Assembly (NCBI GenBank): GCA_007693855.1
Contig: RECU01000096.1
Span: forward strand, 1 to 52,500
Direction: 5' to 3'
Length of the DNA: 52,500 nucleotides
From: Gammaproteobacteria bacterium
Lineage (GTDB): Bacteria > Pseudomonadota > Gammaproteobacteria > Steroidobacterales > PWYM01
Made by a program: the position numbers and the translations under genes. The notes under the pieces were generated by a model, which did no database searches, was not told the DNA's origin, and saw only the letters and a list, made by a program, of their open reading frames with translations. Each line of letters starts with the position of its first letter. Position 1 is the stretch's first letter. Below, one piece after another: positions 26,824 to 35,364 of the stretch.

Positions 26824-28583
26824 GCCGCCACCTCCTGCTGAGCCTGCAGGTGGTGCAAGGCTTCGAGAATCTCCCCGGGCCGCAGCGGCAGCGGCCCGGG
26901 GCGATGCCAGGCCAGTGTCGGGCGCGGCAACTCGGCCCAGGCGCGCAGATGGCGGTAGAACTGACCGGTGTGGCTGTGTTCCACGATCATGCAGGCCCGG
27001 ACCCCGGCCAGCGCCGCCTCGAGTTGCGCGACCGGCAGGGGTGAGAGCAATCGCAGGGCGATGAGGCGCACTGAAAGGCCGTCGGCGGCCGCGCGGTCGC
27101 AGGCTTCACGTGCCGGGTGCGTGGCCGAGCCCCAGGTGATGATCGCCAGCGCGCCGTCACCGTGCACCTCGCCCCAGCGTGCGCCGTAGTCGTGGTGCTC
27201 GAGCTTGCGGCGACGCTTGTCCAGCTGGCCGACATGGTCCTCGGCGCGCGTTGAGGGGACGCCTGACGTCGTGTGGGTCAGCCCATCGGCAGTGTATTGC
27301 CCGCCGGGCATGCCGGGGCAGCTCATCGGTGACACACCGTCCGGGGTGTGCGCGTAGCGTCGATAGGCGGTGGGCGGATCGGTCGGCCCGGGCACAAAGG
27401 CTGTGCGCCGCGCCGCGGGTAACGCGGTAGCGGGCGGATCGGCGATGGTCCGCGTCTGGCCCAAGGCCTGGTCGGACAGGAGAATGACCGGGGTCTGCAG
27501 GGCCTCGGCCAGCGTCACCGCCCAGGCGGCGGTCGGTGCACAGTCGGCAATCCCGGTTGGCGCCACCACCACGTGCGGGGCCTCGCCGTGCAGACCGTAC
27601 ACCGCGATATTGAGATCGGTCTGTTCCGACTTGGTCGGGATGCCGGTGGACGGGCCGCCCCGCATCACGTTCGCGACCACCAGCGGAATCTCCGCGGCGA
27701 CCGCCAGGCCGAGGCTCTCGATCATCAGCGACAGCCCGGGCCCGGAGGTGGCCGTGAGCGCCGGAACCCCGCCATAAGCGGCGCCGATGCACATGTTGAT
27801 GGACGCCAGTTCGTCTTCCGCCTGGACGAGTCGGCCACCGACGCTTGGCAGACGGCCCGCCAGCCACTCGAGGATTTCCGTTGCCGGGGTGATCGGATAG
27901 GCCGCACAGAAGCGCACGCCGGCCGCGAGCGCGCCGAAGCCGGTGGCCTCGTTGCCGTTCAGAACCCAGCGATCCAGTGCTGTCGTCGGGTCCGCCGTGG
28001 ACTCGTCACCGGACACTGGCAGCCGGGCGCGGCGGTGAGCTGCGGCGGCCTGGCGGCCGGCGTCGAGGCAGGCGATTGCGGCGGTGACGCTGTCGGTGCC
28101 GTGGCGGGCCAGCGCGCGGCGGACCCGCGTCTCGACCGCAGCTGCCGGGAGGCCGGCCAGGCACGCGGTCAGGCCCAGGGCCACCATGTTGGGCCGTCCG
28201 CCGGGGATCTCGCGGGCCAGTGCCGTCAGTGGTACCTCGATGAGGCGTCCGGTCTGTGCGGCGATCACCGCGGGGACGGCCCCGTGCCCGGGATCCGCCA
28301 CGACCAGCGCATCGGCTGCCAGCGGCAGTTCGTCAGCGAACCGCTCGATATTGCCCCAGTCCAGGGCGACGAGCAGATCGTAGCGGTCATCAGGTGACTC
28401 CACCGGCCGATCGGCCAGGCGGAGCAGGGCGGCGGCTTCACCACCGCGGATCTGCGGGCCGAAGCTGCGTGCCATCAGGCCGTAGCGTCCGGCGAGTGCT
28501 GCGGCATCGAGCAGCAGCTGGCCGGCGGTCATTACGCCGGCGCCGCCGCTGCCGGTCACGGCAAGGGAGAAAGAGGGTGTCAT
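26820..28583 (-). CDS. 2-oxoacid:acceptor oxidoreductase, fused gamma-alpha subunit (KorA-like)
   Basis: A 587-residue fusion. Residues 1-185 are the gamma domain, beginning VTGSGGAGVMTAGQLL with SFGPQIRGGE. Residues about 205-587 are the alpha (pyrimidine-binding) domain with NGNEATGFGALAAG, YPITPATEI, ALTATSGPGLSLM and MRGGPSTGIPTKSEQ. It forms a catalytic heterodimer unit with the beta subunit encoded next. The operon order is alpha, beta, ferritin-like protein. A gap of 102 bases separates it from the ligase gene upstream, enough for its own promoter, though none is obvious. No ferredoxin gene lies nearby. Confidence 0.9.
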   Translation of the reverse strand: MTPSFSLAVTGSGGAGVMTAGQLLLDAAALAGRYGLMARSFGPQIRGGEAAALLRLADRPVESPDDRYDLLVALDWGNIERFADELPLAADALVVADPGHGAVPAVIAAQTGRLIEVPLTALAREIPGGRPNMVALGLTACLAGLPAAAVETRVRRALARHGTDSVTAAIACLDAGRQAAAAHRRARLPVSGDESTADPTTALDRWVLNGNEATGFGALAAGVRFCAAYPITPATEILEWLAGRLPSVGGRLVQAEDELASINMCIGAAYGGVPALTATSGPGLSLMIESLGLAVAAEIPLVVANVMRGGPSTGIPTKSEQTDLNIAVYGLHGEAPHVVVAPTGIADCAPTAAWAVTLAEALQTPVILLSDQALGQTRTIADPPATALPAARRTAFVPGPTDPPTAYRRYAHTPDGVSPMSCPGMPGGQYTADGLTHTTSGVPSTRAEDHVGQLDKRRRKLEHHDYGARWGEVHGDGALAIITWGSATHPAREACDRAAADGLSVRLIALRLLSPLPVAQLEAALAGVRACMIVEHSHTGQFYRHLRAWAELPRPTLAWHRPGPLPLRPGEILEALHHLQAQQEVAA

Positions 28584-28685
28584 GGTGCGCGCAAGCCTAG
28601 CAGTGCCCGCGCGCCAGCAGTGGCCCAGAAGATGCCTATCGCGACTGGTAGTTTCCGAAGTGGTCGTCGCCCGGCAGGGGTGTTC

Positions 28686-30236
28686 TCAGTCCGCGCTCGC
28701 GGCAGCCTGATCGATACCGACCTCGCGATCGAGGACCGCGACAGTCCGCCGATACAGCGTCTCGGCATGCGCGGGCGTATCGCTGATGCTCACCATGCCG
28801 AGCTTGCCGATCTCGCTGAGCGCGCCGATCAGGTTGAACACCACGCCTTGCTGTCGGGTCAGGTCGAAGTGCAGGCGATGCTCGACGATGAGGTCGACCA
28901 GATCCTCGGGCGTGAGCTGCCGGTAGGCGTCGCGCTGCAGGTTGTCGGTGGCGAAGTAGACGCGGCGCTGGCCGGTAGGCGTATGGAATTCACCGCGCTG
29001 GGTGTCGTAGCGGCCGTCGGTCAGGAACTGCAGCATCTGGAAAGGCAGGGTTGTGCCACCTTTGCGCAGATTGACCTCGATCGCGTAGTGCGCCCAGCCC
29101 TCGTCCTCACGCACCGTGACGAAGTCGACGCTGAAGCGCCCGAGCGCCCCATGACCGGCCAGCACTTCGCCGACCCGCTGGCCGGCGTGCTGCAGTGAAC
29201 AGCGGTAGCGTTCGTCCGCCGGAAAGGTGCTGCCGAGGAACACCTGGCCACTGTTGCCGCCAAGCAGCTGGTCATGCGTGGAGATCACCTCGAGCACGCC
29301 GGTGGGCGTGATGCGCATCTGTACCGAGGGCGAGCGCTTCTCACGGCCCTCGAGCCAGACCTCGACGATCCCGCCCATTTCGCCGAACTTGGCCAGGAAC
29401 CGCTCCGCACTCATGCCGTTGGCTTCCGGACGCAGCCGGCTCGCAAACGCACCGCGCACCCAGGCCGGTGTGACCCTGCCGCTGTCGATCTCACGGAAAT
29501 CGAACACTGCATTGCCCTCGCCGGAAAACCCCTCCTCGAGCTTGACCACCGCCCGGGAGAGCCCAGGCCGCCGGGCTTTCAGCGCCGCCAGCGCCTCGCT
29601 CAGCTCGTCTGCGCCGCGCAGTCCCTCGGCGCCATCCGGCAGGTCTACCGCGGCTTCCCGGAAAGCCTGGCGGCTGCCGCTCTTGGTGCCCAGCCAGGCC
29701 AGTGCCGGATCGCAGGCATACAGCGGGATACCGAGTTGTACCGCCAGGGTGACTTCCTCGGCGGTGGCGTTGAAACAGCTCAGGTGGGCGCTGTCGAGGT
29801 TGGGGATGGCCTCGCGGATCCGCTCCAATAAACGCGGGCGCGCCAGGATCTTGAAGCTCAGGGAGCGCGGTGTGGCGTCATAGGCCGACAGCAGCACGAG
29901 GCGGCGCCTGGCATGGCTGCTGGGCACGCCGGACAGCAGACTCAGGTAGTAGTCGATGATCGCCGGGTCGACCGGCGTACTGGTCACGAACACCAGGCGG
30001 GTGTGTGGCAGACGCAGCAGCATCAGCATGCTGAGCTGGCGCTCCTCGTAGTGCGCCGCGCCAGGAATATGGCCGAGGGTCTCCTGGTCGAGGCTCAGCC
30101 CGGGCACCACCACCACCGTGCGTTCCGCCAGTGGATTGGCGTAGGTGTCGCTGAACATCGGGGCGAGCTTCGCCTGCAGCGCCATGAAGCGCGCCCGCTC
30201 TTCCGCCGATCCTGGTGCCGGGCTGGCCTCGGTCAT
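28686..30236 (-). CDS. PGM1-related ATP-grasp peptide ligase
   Basis: A 516-residue protein with a C-terminal ATP-grasp fold. The Mg/ATP motif is IEVNLRKGGTTLPF, and an N-terminal domain contains VVVVPGLSLDQETLG and SFKILARPRLLERI. This is the pattern of proteins related to PGM1, the pheganomycin peptide ligase, which joins a peptide to a carboxylate using ATP. Substrates here are unknown. ATG 30236 is supported by AGGAGA seven bases upstream; frame openness to 30410 runs into the nitrilase-fold gene. It is 16 bases after that gene, so the two are one operon. No signal peptide. Confidence 0.83.
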   Translation of the reverse strand: MTEASPAPGSAEERARFMALQAKLAPMFSDTYANPLAERTVVVVPGLSLDQETLGHIPGAAHYEERQLSMLMLLRLPHTRLVFVTSTPVDPAIIDYYLSLLSGVPSSHARRRLVLLSAYDATPRSLSFKILARPRLLERIREAIPNLDSAHLSCFNATAEEVTLAVQLGIPLYACDPALAWLGTKSGSRQAFREAAVDLPDGAEGLRGADELSEALAALKARRPGLSRAVVKLEEGFSGEGNAVFDFREIDSGRVTPAWVRGAFASRLRPEANGMSAERFLAKFGEMGGIVEVWLEGREKRSPSVQMRITPTGVLEVISTHDQLLGGNSGQVFLGSTFPADERYRCSLQHAGQRVGEVLAGHGALGRFSVDFVTVREDEGWAHYAIEVNLRKGGTTLPFQMLQFLTDGRYDTQRGEFHTPTGQRRVYFATDNLQRDAYRQLTPEDLVDLIVEHRLHFDLTRQQGVVFNLIGALSEIGKLGMVSISDTPAHAETLYRRTVAVLDREVGIDQAAASAD

Positions 30237-30252
30237 GGCCTGTCTCCTGTGC

Positions 30253-31443
30253 TCAGCCCTCGGACATCCGCTCGCGCACCAGATCGGCCGCATCGCGATA
30301 GGTTTCCGGCAGGCGGTCCATGAACCCGTTGGGCTTGAAGGTCGGCTCGTACTGCTGGAGCACGGGCAGCAGGATCGCCGCCGGGATCTCCGGGAAGCGC
30401 CGGGTCGCACGGAAGTCCGCGATGGGGATCCGGGTGCTGGCGAAGTCCTCGTGGTGATTGGCGGTCTGTGCCAGGGTGCGGCCGGTGGGATCGACGATCA
30501 CCGAACCGTCGCCGCGTACACCGGTGGCCTCCGGGAACCCGATGTTGCCCTGGGTCACCGAATTACCCACCCCGACGGTGTAGATCCGGTTGGCACGGGC
30601 GGTGTCAATGGCCGATTGCGCGTTGGAGCCGCCGGTCACGGTCATCACCAGGAGCTCGGTGCCCTTCAGCGCCAGGCACTGGTAGAGCAGCGGTTCCAGG
30701 CCGACCGCGGTCAACGCGATGTTACCGATGTCGGTGCGGGCCACCGGCAGGACCTCGTCCCACCCGTACATCTCGACGAAGCGGTCGAGGACGTCGTAGA
30801 CCGTCGTGCCGATCAGGGCGAAGTTGCCGAACAGGCCCAGCGCGTTGCGGCCTTTCCACTGCCTGGCCACGATGCTGCCGTCGGGACCCGTGAGGATCGA
30901 CAGATTGAGGATATGCCCCGGCCAGTCGGGATCCCGGACATACGCTCCCCAGGAAATGTAGCAGTCATAGCGGCGGGCGCGCTCGCCGATGGCCTCCGAC
31001 TCCGGTCCTGGCAGTTCATAGGCCACGCGCTGGAGCTCGGTGCGGCCCCAGGGCTGCCAGCCCTGGATCGGGAACTCATGCAGGCACAGCAGATCCTGCT
31101 TGGCGCCCCACAGCCGTTCCCCGCCCCATTCCTCGGGCGTGCCCTGCGCCTGGTCGATCAGCTTGAGCACATGCTCGAGATTCTCGCGGTTGGTGCGGCG
31201 CAGGTTGTTCAGATCGACCGAGCGCACCCGCGACTGGATCGCCGTGACGTTGATCGCCTGCTGGCGCAGCTCGACGGTGTCATAGCGCCCGTTGCGGGCC
31301 ACCGAGATGCGCTCATGGGCCTCGTCGGCGCGCGCCTGACCGGTGGCCGCGGTGGCCCCCAGTACGCCAGCCATGCCGGCGGCGCCGGCGCCGGCGAGCA
31401 GGGCGCGGCGCGAGGTGTTGAGGGGGTCGTGGTCGTTGCTCAT
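30253..31443 (-). CDS. Tat-exported nitrilase-fold protein lacking the catalytic cysteine
   Basis: A 396-residue nitrilase/CN-hydrolase-fold protein with a twin-arginine signal (S11-R12-R13-ALLAGAGAAG, cleaved near ARADE). The catalytic Glu is kept (E123 in LHEFPIQGW) and a Lys lies at a suitable place (K197 in RQWKGRN). Where the nucleophilic Cys is expected, after the GxI strand, the sequence reads GNIALTAVGLEPLL, with Val247 in its place; the nearby C256 aligns with a non-catalytic position. Hydrolase activity is therefore doubtful and a binding role is possible. GGAGA precedes the ATG. It heads a two-gene operon with the ATP-grasp ligase. Confidence 0.85.
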   Translation of the reverse strand: MSNDHDPLNTSRRALLAGAGAAGMAGVLGATAATGQARADEAHERISVARNGRYDTVELRQQAINVTAIQSRVRSVDLNNLRRTNRENLEHVLKLIDQAQGTPEEWGGERLWGAKQDLLCLHEFPIQGWQPWGRTELQRVAYELPGPESEAIGERARRYDCYISWGAYVRDPDWPGHILNLSILTGPDGSIVARQWKGRNALGLFGNFALIGTTVYDVLDRFVEMYGWDEVLPVARTDIGNIALTAVGLEPLLYQCLALKGTELLVMTVTGGSNAQSAIDTARANRIYTVGVGNSVTQGNIGFPEATGVRGDGSVIVDPTGRTLAQTANHHEDFASTRIPIADFRATRRFPEIPAAILLPVLQQYEPTFKPNGFMDRLPETYRDAADLVRERMSEG

Positions 31444-31540
31444 GGTGTCGTCTCCACAGGGGCATGCATTGACCCGGAGTGCTCCGGGATATGAATCGGC
31501 GATCCCTGCCGCAGGGGTACCGCAAGCGCTGCGGTCATCC

Positions 31541-32140
31541 TCACTCCTCCGCTGTCGGCACGCCTGCCGGGGTGCCGAGAATCCTGTTCACCTCGATGAA
31601 GTAGCCGTCCGGGTCCCAGAAGGCGCTGAACAGCACCGGGATCACGCCGCCATCGGGCGCCGGATACTCGACCCGCGTCGGCGCTGTCGCCACCGTGACG
31701 CCCGGCGTGTCCGCGATGCGTTCGAAGCGCTCTTCGAGGTCCAGGGCATTGATCACCAGAATGACGTCGCCCGGCATGGCGCGGCGGTTCTCGGGCGGTG
31801 GCGGCGGTTCGATGTCGAGCCGCTGCATCAGCCCCAGTGCGCCGATGAACGTGTCGTTCGCGCGCAGCAGGACCAGGCGTGTCGTCGCCGGCTGCGGCTG
31901 GCCGTCGGCATCGGTCCCGCCGCCGAGGTATTCGTCGTAGATGACCGTCAGGCCCAGCGCATCGCGGTACACCGGCAGCGAGCGTTCAATGTCCCTGACC
32001 AGCAGGGTGGTGCGCCGGATGTCGATCGGGATGCGCTCGTCCTCCGGCACAGGGGCCGCACGGGCCACCTGTCCAGGGGTAAACGACGCGCCGAGCACCA
32101 GCGCTGCGATGAGCAGCAGGAACGCGAGGATTCGCAACAT
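31541..32140 (-). CDS. Secreted VOC (glyoxalase/bleomycin-resistance fold) protein
   Basis: A 199-residue protein with an N-terminal signal peptide (LRILAFLLLIAALVLGA) and one VOC module. RRTTLLVRDIERSLPVYRDALGL is the family start; the usual His of this strand appears to be Arg. The final metal-ligand Glu is kept in DPDGYFIEVNR, so metal binding may be altered. Export of a VOC protein is uncommon. GGGAGAG precedes the ATG. It lies between the alpha/beta-hydrolase gene (30 bases upstream) and the nitrilase-fold gene (97 bases downstream), and may share a transcript with the former. Confidence 0.8.
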   Translation of the reverse strand: MLRILAFLLLIAALVLGASFTPGQVARAAPVPEDERIPIDIRRTTLLVRDIERSLPVYRDALGLTVIYDEYLGGGTDADGQPQPATTRLVLLRANDTFIGALGLMQRLDIEPPPPPENRRAMPGDVILVINALDLEERFERIADTPGVTVATAPTRVEYPAPDGGVIPVLFSAFWDPDGYFIEVNRILGTPAGVPTAEE

Positions 32141-32170
32141 CGGACTCTCCCTTCCGGTAGCTACAGCTGT

Positions 32171-32995
32171 TCAGTCGGCGAATGCCTCGACGATCGCCTG
32201 GATGCGTGCAGTGGGTTCGGCTGCCGCCGTGCGCACGCGCACGCAGGCGGGCAGTCCGGCCTCGATCAGGGCCCGGGTATGCCGACGCATGATCGAGCCG
32301 GCCCAGTCGATCAGCACGGTGGGCACACTGAGCCCCTGGAAACTCTCGACCCGCTCGGCGCGGAACGCCAGGCGATAGGCACGGGCGTAGTCACTGCCGG
32401 CCAGCTGGTACTGCAGCGCCATCGACTGGACGAGCGCGGGCGCTGGCGGTGGCCGCTCGAGCTGGTGTTCGGGTGCGTCGGAAAACCAGGGGAAGGCCTG
32501 GCACTGCCGGCGCGCGATGTCCCAGATCTCAGCCAGGTGACTGCCGTCTTCCCGCGGCGAGAGATCGGGGAAGTACCGGAGCATCCAGGCATCGACCTCG
32601 GCGTCGTCGAAGTGGCCGCAATTGTCCAGCACCAGGCGGGTCACCCGCTCGGGGGCCTGTCTGGCAATCACCAGTGCAATCTGTGCGCCGGTGGCGCTGC
32701 CGCACAGGGCGAAGCGCTCGATTCCGAGATTGTCGAGGGCCGCCAGCAGGACCTGGGCATACGGGTCCAGCGACTCGGCCGGTGCCGGCAGCGGGTCGGA
32801 CTGGCCATAGCCCGGCGTGTCCAGCGCCAGGGTGCGCCAGCGCGCCGCCAGGGCCTCCTGCTGGGGCGCCATGAATGCCGAGGACAGCGGGCTGGGGTGC
32901 AGCAGCACCAGCGGCGCGCCGTGGCCGAGCAGGCGGCCGTGGACCTGGCCTGCGGCGGTGTTGGCGTAGAGTCTTCTGGCCGGACCGCGGCTCAC
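32171..32995 (-). CDS. Alpha/beta-hydrolase-fold protein with substituted nucleophile
   Basis: A 274-residue alpha/beta-hydrolase fold with LLHPSPLSS (oxyanion region) and DTPGYGQSD. The nucleophile elbow reads C-G99-S100-A101-T102-G103, so the position of the catalytic Ser in GxSxG is Ala101. The C-terminal region also lacks a clear GH motif for the catalytic His. The fold is kept but standard serine-hydrolase chemistry is unlikely. It starts within the MltB-like gene stop (4-base overlap), placing it in an operon with MltB and the aldo/keto reductase. Confidence 0.8.
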   Translation of the reverse strand: MSRGPARRLYANTAAGQVHGRLLGHGAPLVLLHPSPLSSAFMAPQQEALAARWRTLALDTPGYGQSDPLPAPAESLDPYAQVLLAALDNLGIERFALCGSATGAQIALVIARQAPERVTRLVLDNCGHFDDAEVDAWMLRYFPDLSPREDGSHLAEIWDIARRQCQAFPWFSDAPEHQLERPPPAPALVQSMALQYQLAGSDYARAYRLAFRAERVESFQGLSVPTVLIDWAGSIMRRHTRALIEAGLPACVRVRTAAAEPTARIQAIVEAFAD

Positions 32996-34212
32996 GGAGA
33001 CGCCTCGACGCCCAGCGCCTCCAGCACGGCGGCATCCGGAAAGCCATCGGCGATCTGTCCTCGGGCATGCTGAAACTCGCGGATTGCGCCCCGGGTGGCC
33101 GGACCCATGATGCCGTCGGGGCTGCCGGCATCGAAGCCGGCGTCATTGAGCGCCTGCTGCATGGCCGTTACCTGCACGCGGCTCAGGCGCAGGGCGTCGG
33201 CCGGCGGCGCCGTCACCAGGGGCGGTGCCCCGGCGATGCGGTCGGCGAGAATCCCGACGGTGAGTGCGAAGAACTCGGAGCGGTTCCAGCGCATCAGGAC
33301 GTGGAAGTTGTCATAGACGAGGAAGGCCGGACCCTGGTGGCCGGAGGGCACGAGCAGACTGGCCGTGGTGTCGGCGACCGGCAAGGGTCCGCCGGCGGCG
33401 TTGCGGATGCCGAACCGCTGCCACTCGGCGAGCGGCCGACGCTGCCCGCGGCCGGCGAGGGTGTAGTCGAAATCCGCCGGCAGCCGGACCTCGCGGCCCC
33501 AGCGCCAGCCGGGTCGCCAGCCCAGTGCCGCGAGGAAATTCGCCGCCGAGGTCAGCGCATCGGGGACACTGTTCCACAGGTCGGCACGCCCGTCGCCGTC
33601 GCCGTCGACCGCGTGGCGCAGGTACACCGAGGGCATGAACTGCACGTGTCCCATGGCGCCGGCCCACGAGCCGAGCATGTCTTCCGGGGCCACGTGGCCG
33701 CGTTCGACGAGTTGCAGCGCGGCCATCAGTTCGCCGGCAAAAAATGTCGAGCGTCGCCGGTCGCAGGCCAGGGTGGCCAGGGCGTCGAAGGTCGGGATGT
33801 CACCGAAGAACCGCCCGAAACTGGTCTCGACCGCCCAGAGCGCCAGCAGGATCTCCGCCGGCACGCCGTGCTCACGGCTGACCCGTGCCAACAGCGGCCC
33901 GTGGGTCTCGGCCAGCGCACGGCCGCGCTCGACCTGGGTGTCGGTGATCCGCAGCCCCAGATAGCGGGCGAAGCTGTCGGTGAACTCGGGTTGGCGGCGG
34001 TCGGCATCGATGATGCGCTGACGGTATTGCGCGGTCGCCAGGGTCGCGGCCAGCGTCCGTTCGGAGATGCCCTCGTTGCGGGCGCGGTCGCTCAGTCCGG
34101 CGATACAGCTGGCAAAGGCCTGCGGCTCATCGTCGGCTGCCAGCGCGCTGCCGGCCAGCCAGGGGCTGGCGAGAGACAGCAGGATCGGTGCGGCGGATGA
34201 CCATAAACGCAT
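32992..34212 (-). CDS. MltB-family lytic murein transglycosylase with C-terminal peptidoglycan-binding domain
   Basis: A 406-residue exported protein; the signal peptide ends near GSALA. The transglycosylase domain (about 30-325) has catalytic Glu129 in LWAVETSFGRFFGD and the family motif GAMGHVQFMPSVY. The C-terminus (about 345-400) is a PG_binding_1 domain with GSPDGIMGPATRGAIREFQ. It cleaves peptidoglycan glycan strands to 1,6-anhydro ends in the periplasm. No lipobox is present, unlike MltB proper, so a soluble form is expected. It is translationally coupled to the alpha/beta-hydrolase gene and begins three bases after the aldo/keto reductase stop. Confidence 0.93.
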   Translation of the reverse strand: MRLWSSAAPILLSLASPWLAGSALAADDEPQAFASCIAGLSDRARNEGISERTLAATLATAQYRQRIIDADRRQPEFTDSFARYLGLRITDTQVERGRALAETHGPLLARVSREHGVPAEILLALWAVETSFGRFFGDIPTFDALATLACDRRRSTFFAGELMAALQLVERGHVAPEDMLGSWAGAMGHVQFMPSVYLRHAVDGDGDGRADLWNSVPDALTSAANFLAALGWRPGWRWGREVRLPADFDYTLAGRGQRRPLAEWQRFGIRNAAGGPLPVADTTASLLVPSGHQGPAFLVYDNFHVLMRWNRSEFFALTVGILADRIAGAPPLVTAPPADALRLSRVQVTAMQQALNDAGFDAGSPDGIMGPATRGAIREFQHARGQIADGFPDAAVLEALGVEASP

Positions 34213-34215
34213 GAC

Positions 34216-35364
34216 TCATTCTCCGGCAGGACGGCGGGGAGCCGCCTGGGCGGCAATGAAGGGCAGCGCGAGATGCTCGCCGCGCTCGACGCGTGGCGAC
34301 GCGTCATGCCCTGACGGGCGGCGGCTCACGGTGGTGTTGCCGGTAAGCAGGCGTTGCATCGGATCGCTGAACAGGGTCTGGGGGAACTCGGACGCCGGCC
34401 GGCTCGCCGCCTCGAGCCGCGCTGTCAGCCCCTCCGGGAGCGTGAATCCCAGGCAGGCGAGGTTGGCCTCGAGCTGTTCCGGGCGGGTCGCGCCGACGAT
34501 CACGGAGGTGACCCCGGGCCGGTTCGCCAGCCAGTTCAGCGCCACCTGCGCCATCGGTCGGTCGAGCGCCTCGGCGACCTCGCCGAGGGCGACGAGCAGA
34601 TCGTGGTGTCGTGCCGAGAGCGCCGCGGTCGCGTCGAGGCCGCCTGCCGTGAGTCGGCCGCTGACCGCGCCCCCCGCGGCCCGGTACTTGCCCGAGAGGA
34701 GCCCCGAGGCCAGCGGGCTCCAGGCCATCACGCCCATCCCCAACGCCTGCGCGGCGGGCAGGTGCTCACGTTCGATGCTGCGCTGGGCGAGCGAATACTC
34801 GAGCTGCAGCGCCGCCACTGGCTCCAGCCCTCGGGCCTCCGCGAGCGTCTGCATGCGGGTGGCATACCAGGCCGGGACATCGGAGAGGGCGTAGTGGCGG
34901 ATGCGCCCCGCGCGGATGAGGTCGTCGAGCGTCCTCAGCACCTCTTCCGGCGGGGTGAGACGGTCCCACACATGCAGGATGTAGAGGTCGATGTAGTCGG
35001 TATCCAGCCGCTGCAGCGAGCCCTCCAGCGCCCGGAGAATATTCTTGCGCTGGTTGCCGCCGGCGTTCGGGTTGCCCAGTTCGGCCGTGAAGCCGAACTT
35101 GGTGGCCAGCACGATCCGGTCGCGGCAGGCGCGCTCACGGATGAACTGGCCGAGCCAGCGCTCGCTGGTGCCTGCGGTGTAGACGTCCGCGGTGTCGATG
35201 AAGTTGCCTCCCGCCGCCAGGTAGGTGTCGAACAGCCGCTGCGCCGTCGCCTGGTCGCAGCCGAAGCCCCACTCGGTGCCGAAGGTCATGGCGCCCAGGG
35301 CGAGCCGGCTGACCCGCAGTCCGGTCCGTCCGAGCAGCACGTACTCGTCGAGGGCTGGGCTCAT
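34216..35364 (-). CDS. Aldo/keto reductase
   Basis: A 382-residue NADPH-dependent reductase of the AKR superfamily. The catalytic tetrad is intact: D57 and Y62 in FIDTADVY, K89 in LATKFGF, H131 in YILHVWD. The start LGRTGLRVSRLALGAMTFG is typical. The domain ends near residue 330; about 50 further residues (GNTTVSRRPSGHD onward) form an unusual polar C-terminal tail that may be disordered. Substrate unknown. It overlaps the lipoprotein gene upstream by four bases and precedes the MltB-like gene by three. Confidence 0.92.
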   Translation of the reverse strand: MSPALDEYVLLGRTGLRVSRLALGAMTFGTEWGFGCDQATAQRLFDTYLAAGGNFIDTADVYTAGTSERWLGQFIRERACRDRIVLATKFGFTAELGNPNAGGNQRKNILRALEGSLQRLDTDYIDLYILHVWDRLTPPEEVLRTLDDLIRAGRIRHYALSDVPAWYATRMQTLAEARGLEPVAALQLEYSLAQRSIEREHLPAAQALGMGVMAWSPLASGLLSGKYRAAGGAVSGRLTAGGLDATAALSARHHDLLVALGEVAEALDRPMAQVALNWLANRPGVTSVIVGATRPEQLEANLACLGFTLPEGLTARLEAASRPASEFPQTLFSDPMQRLLTGNTTVSRRPSGHDASPRVERGEHLALPFIAAQAAPRRPAGE

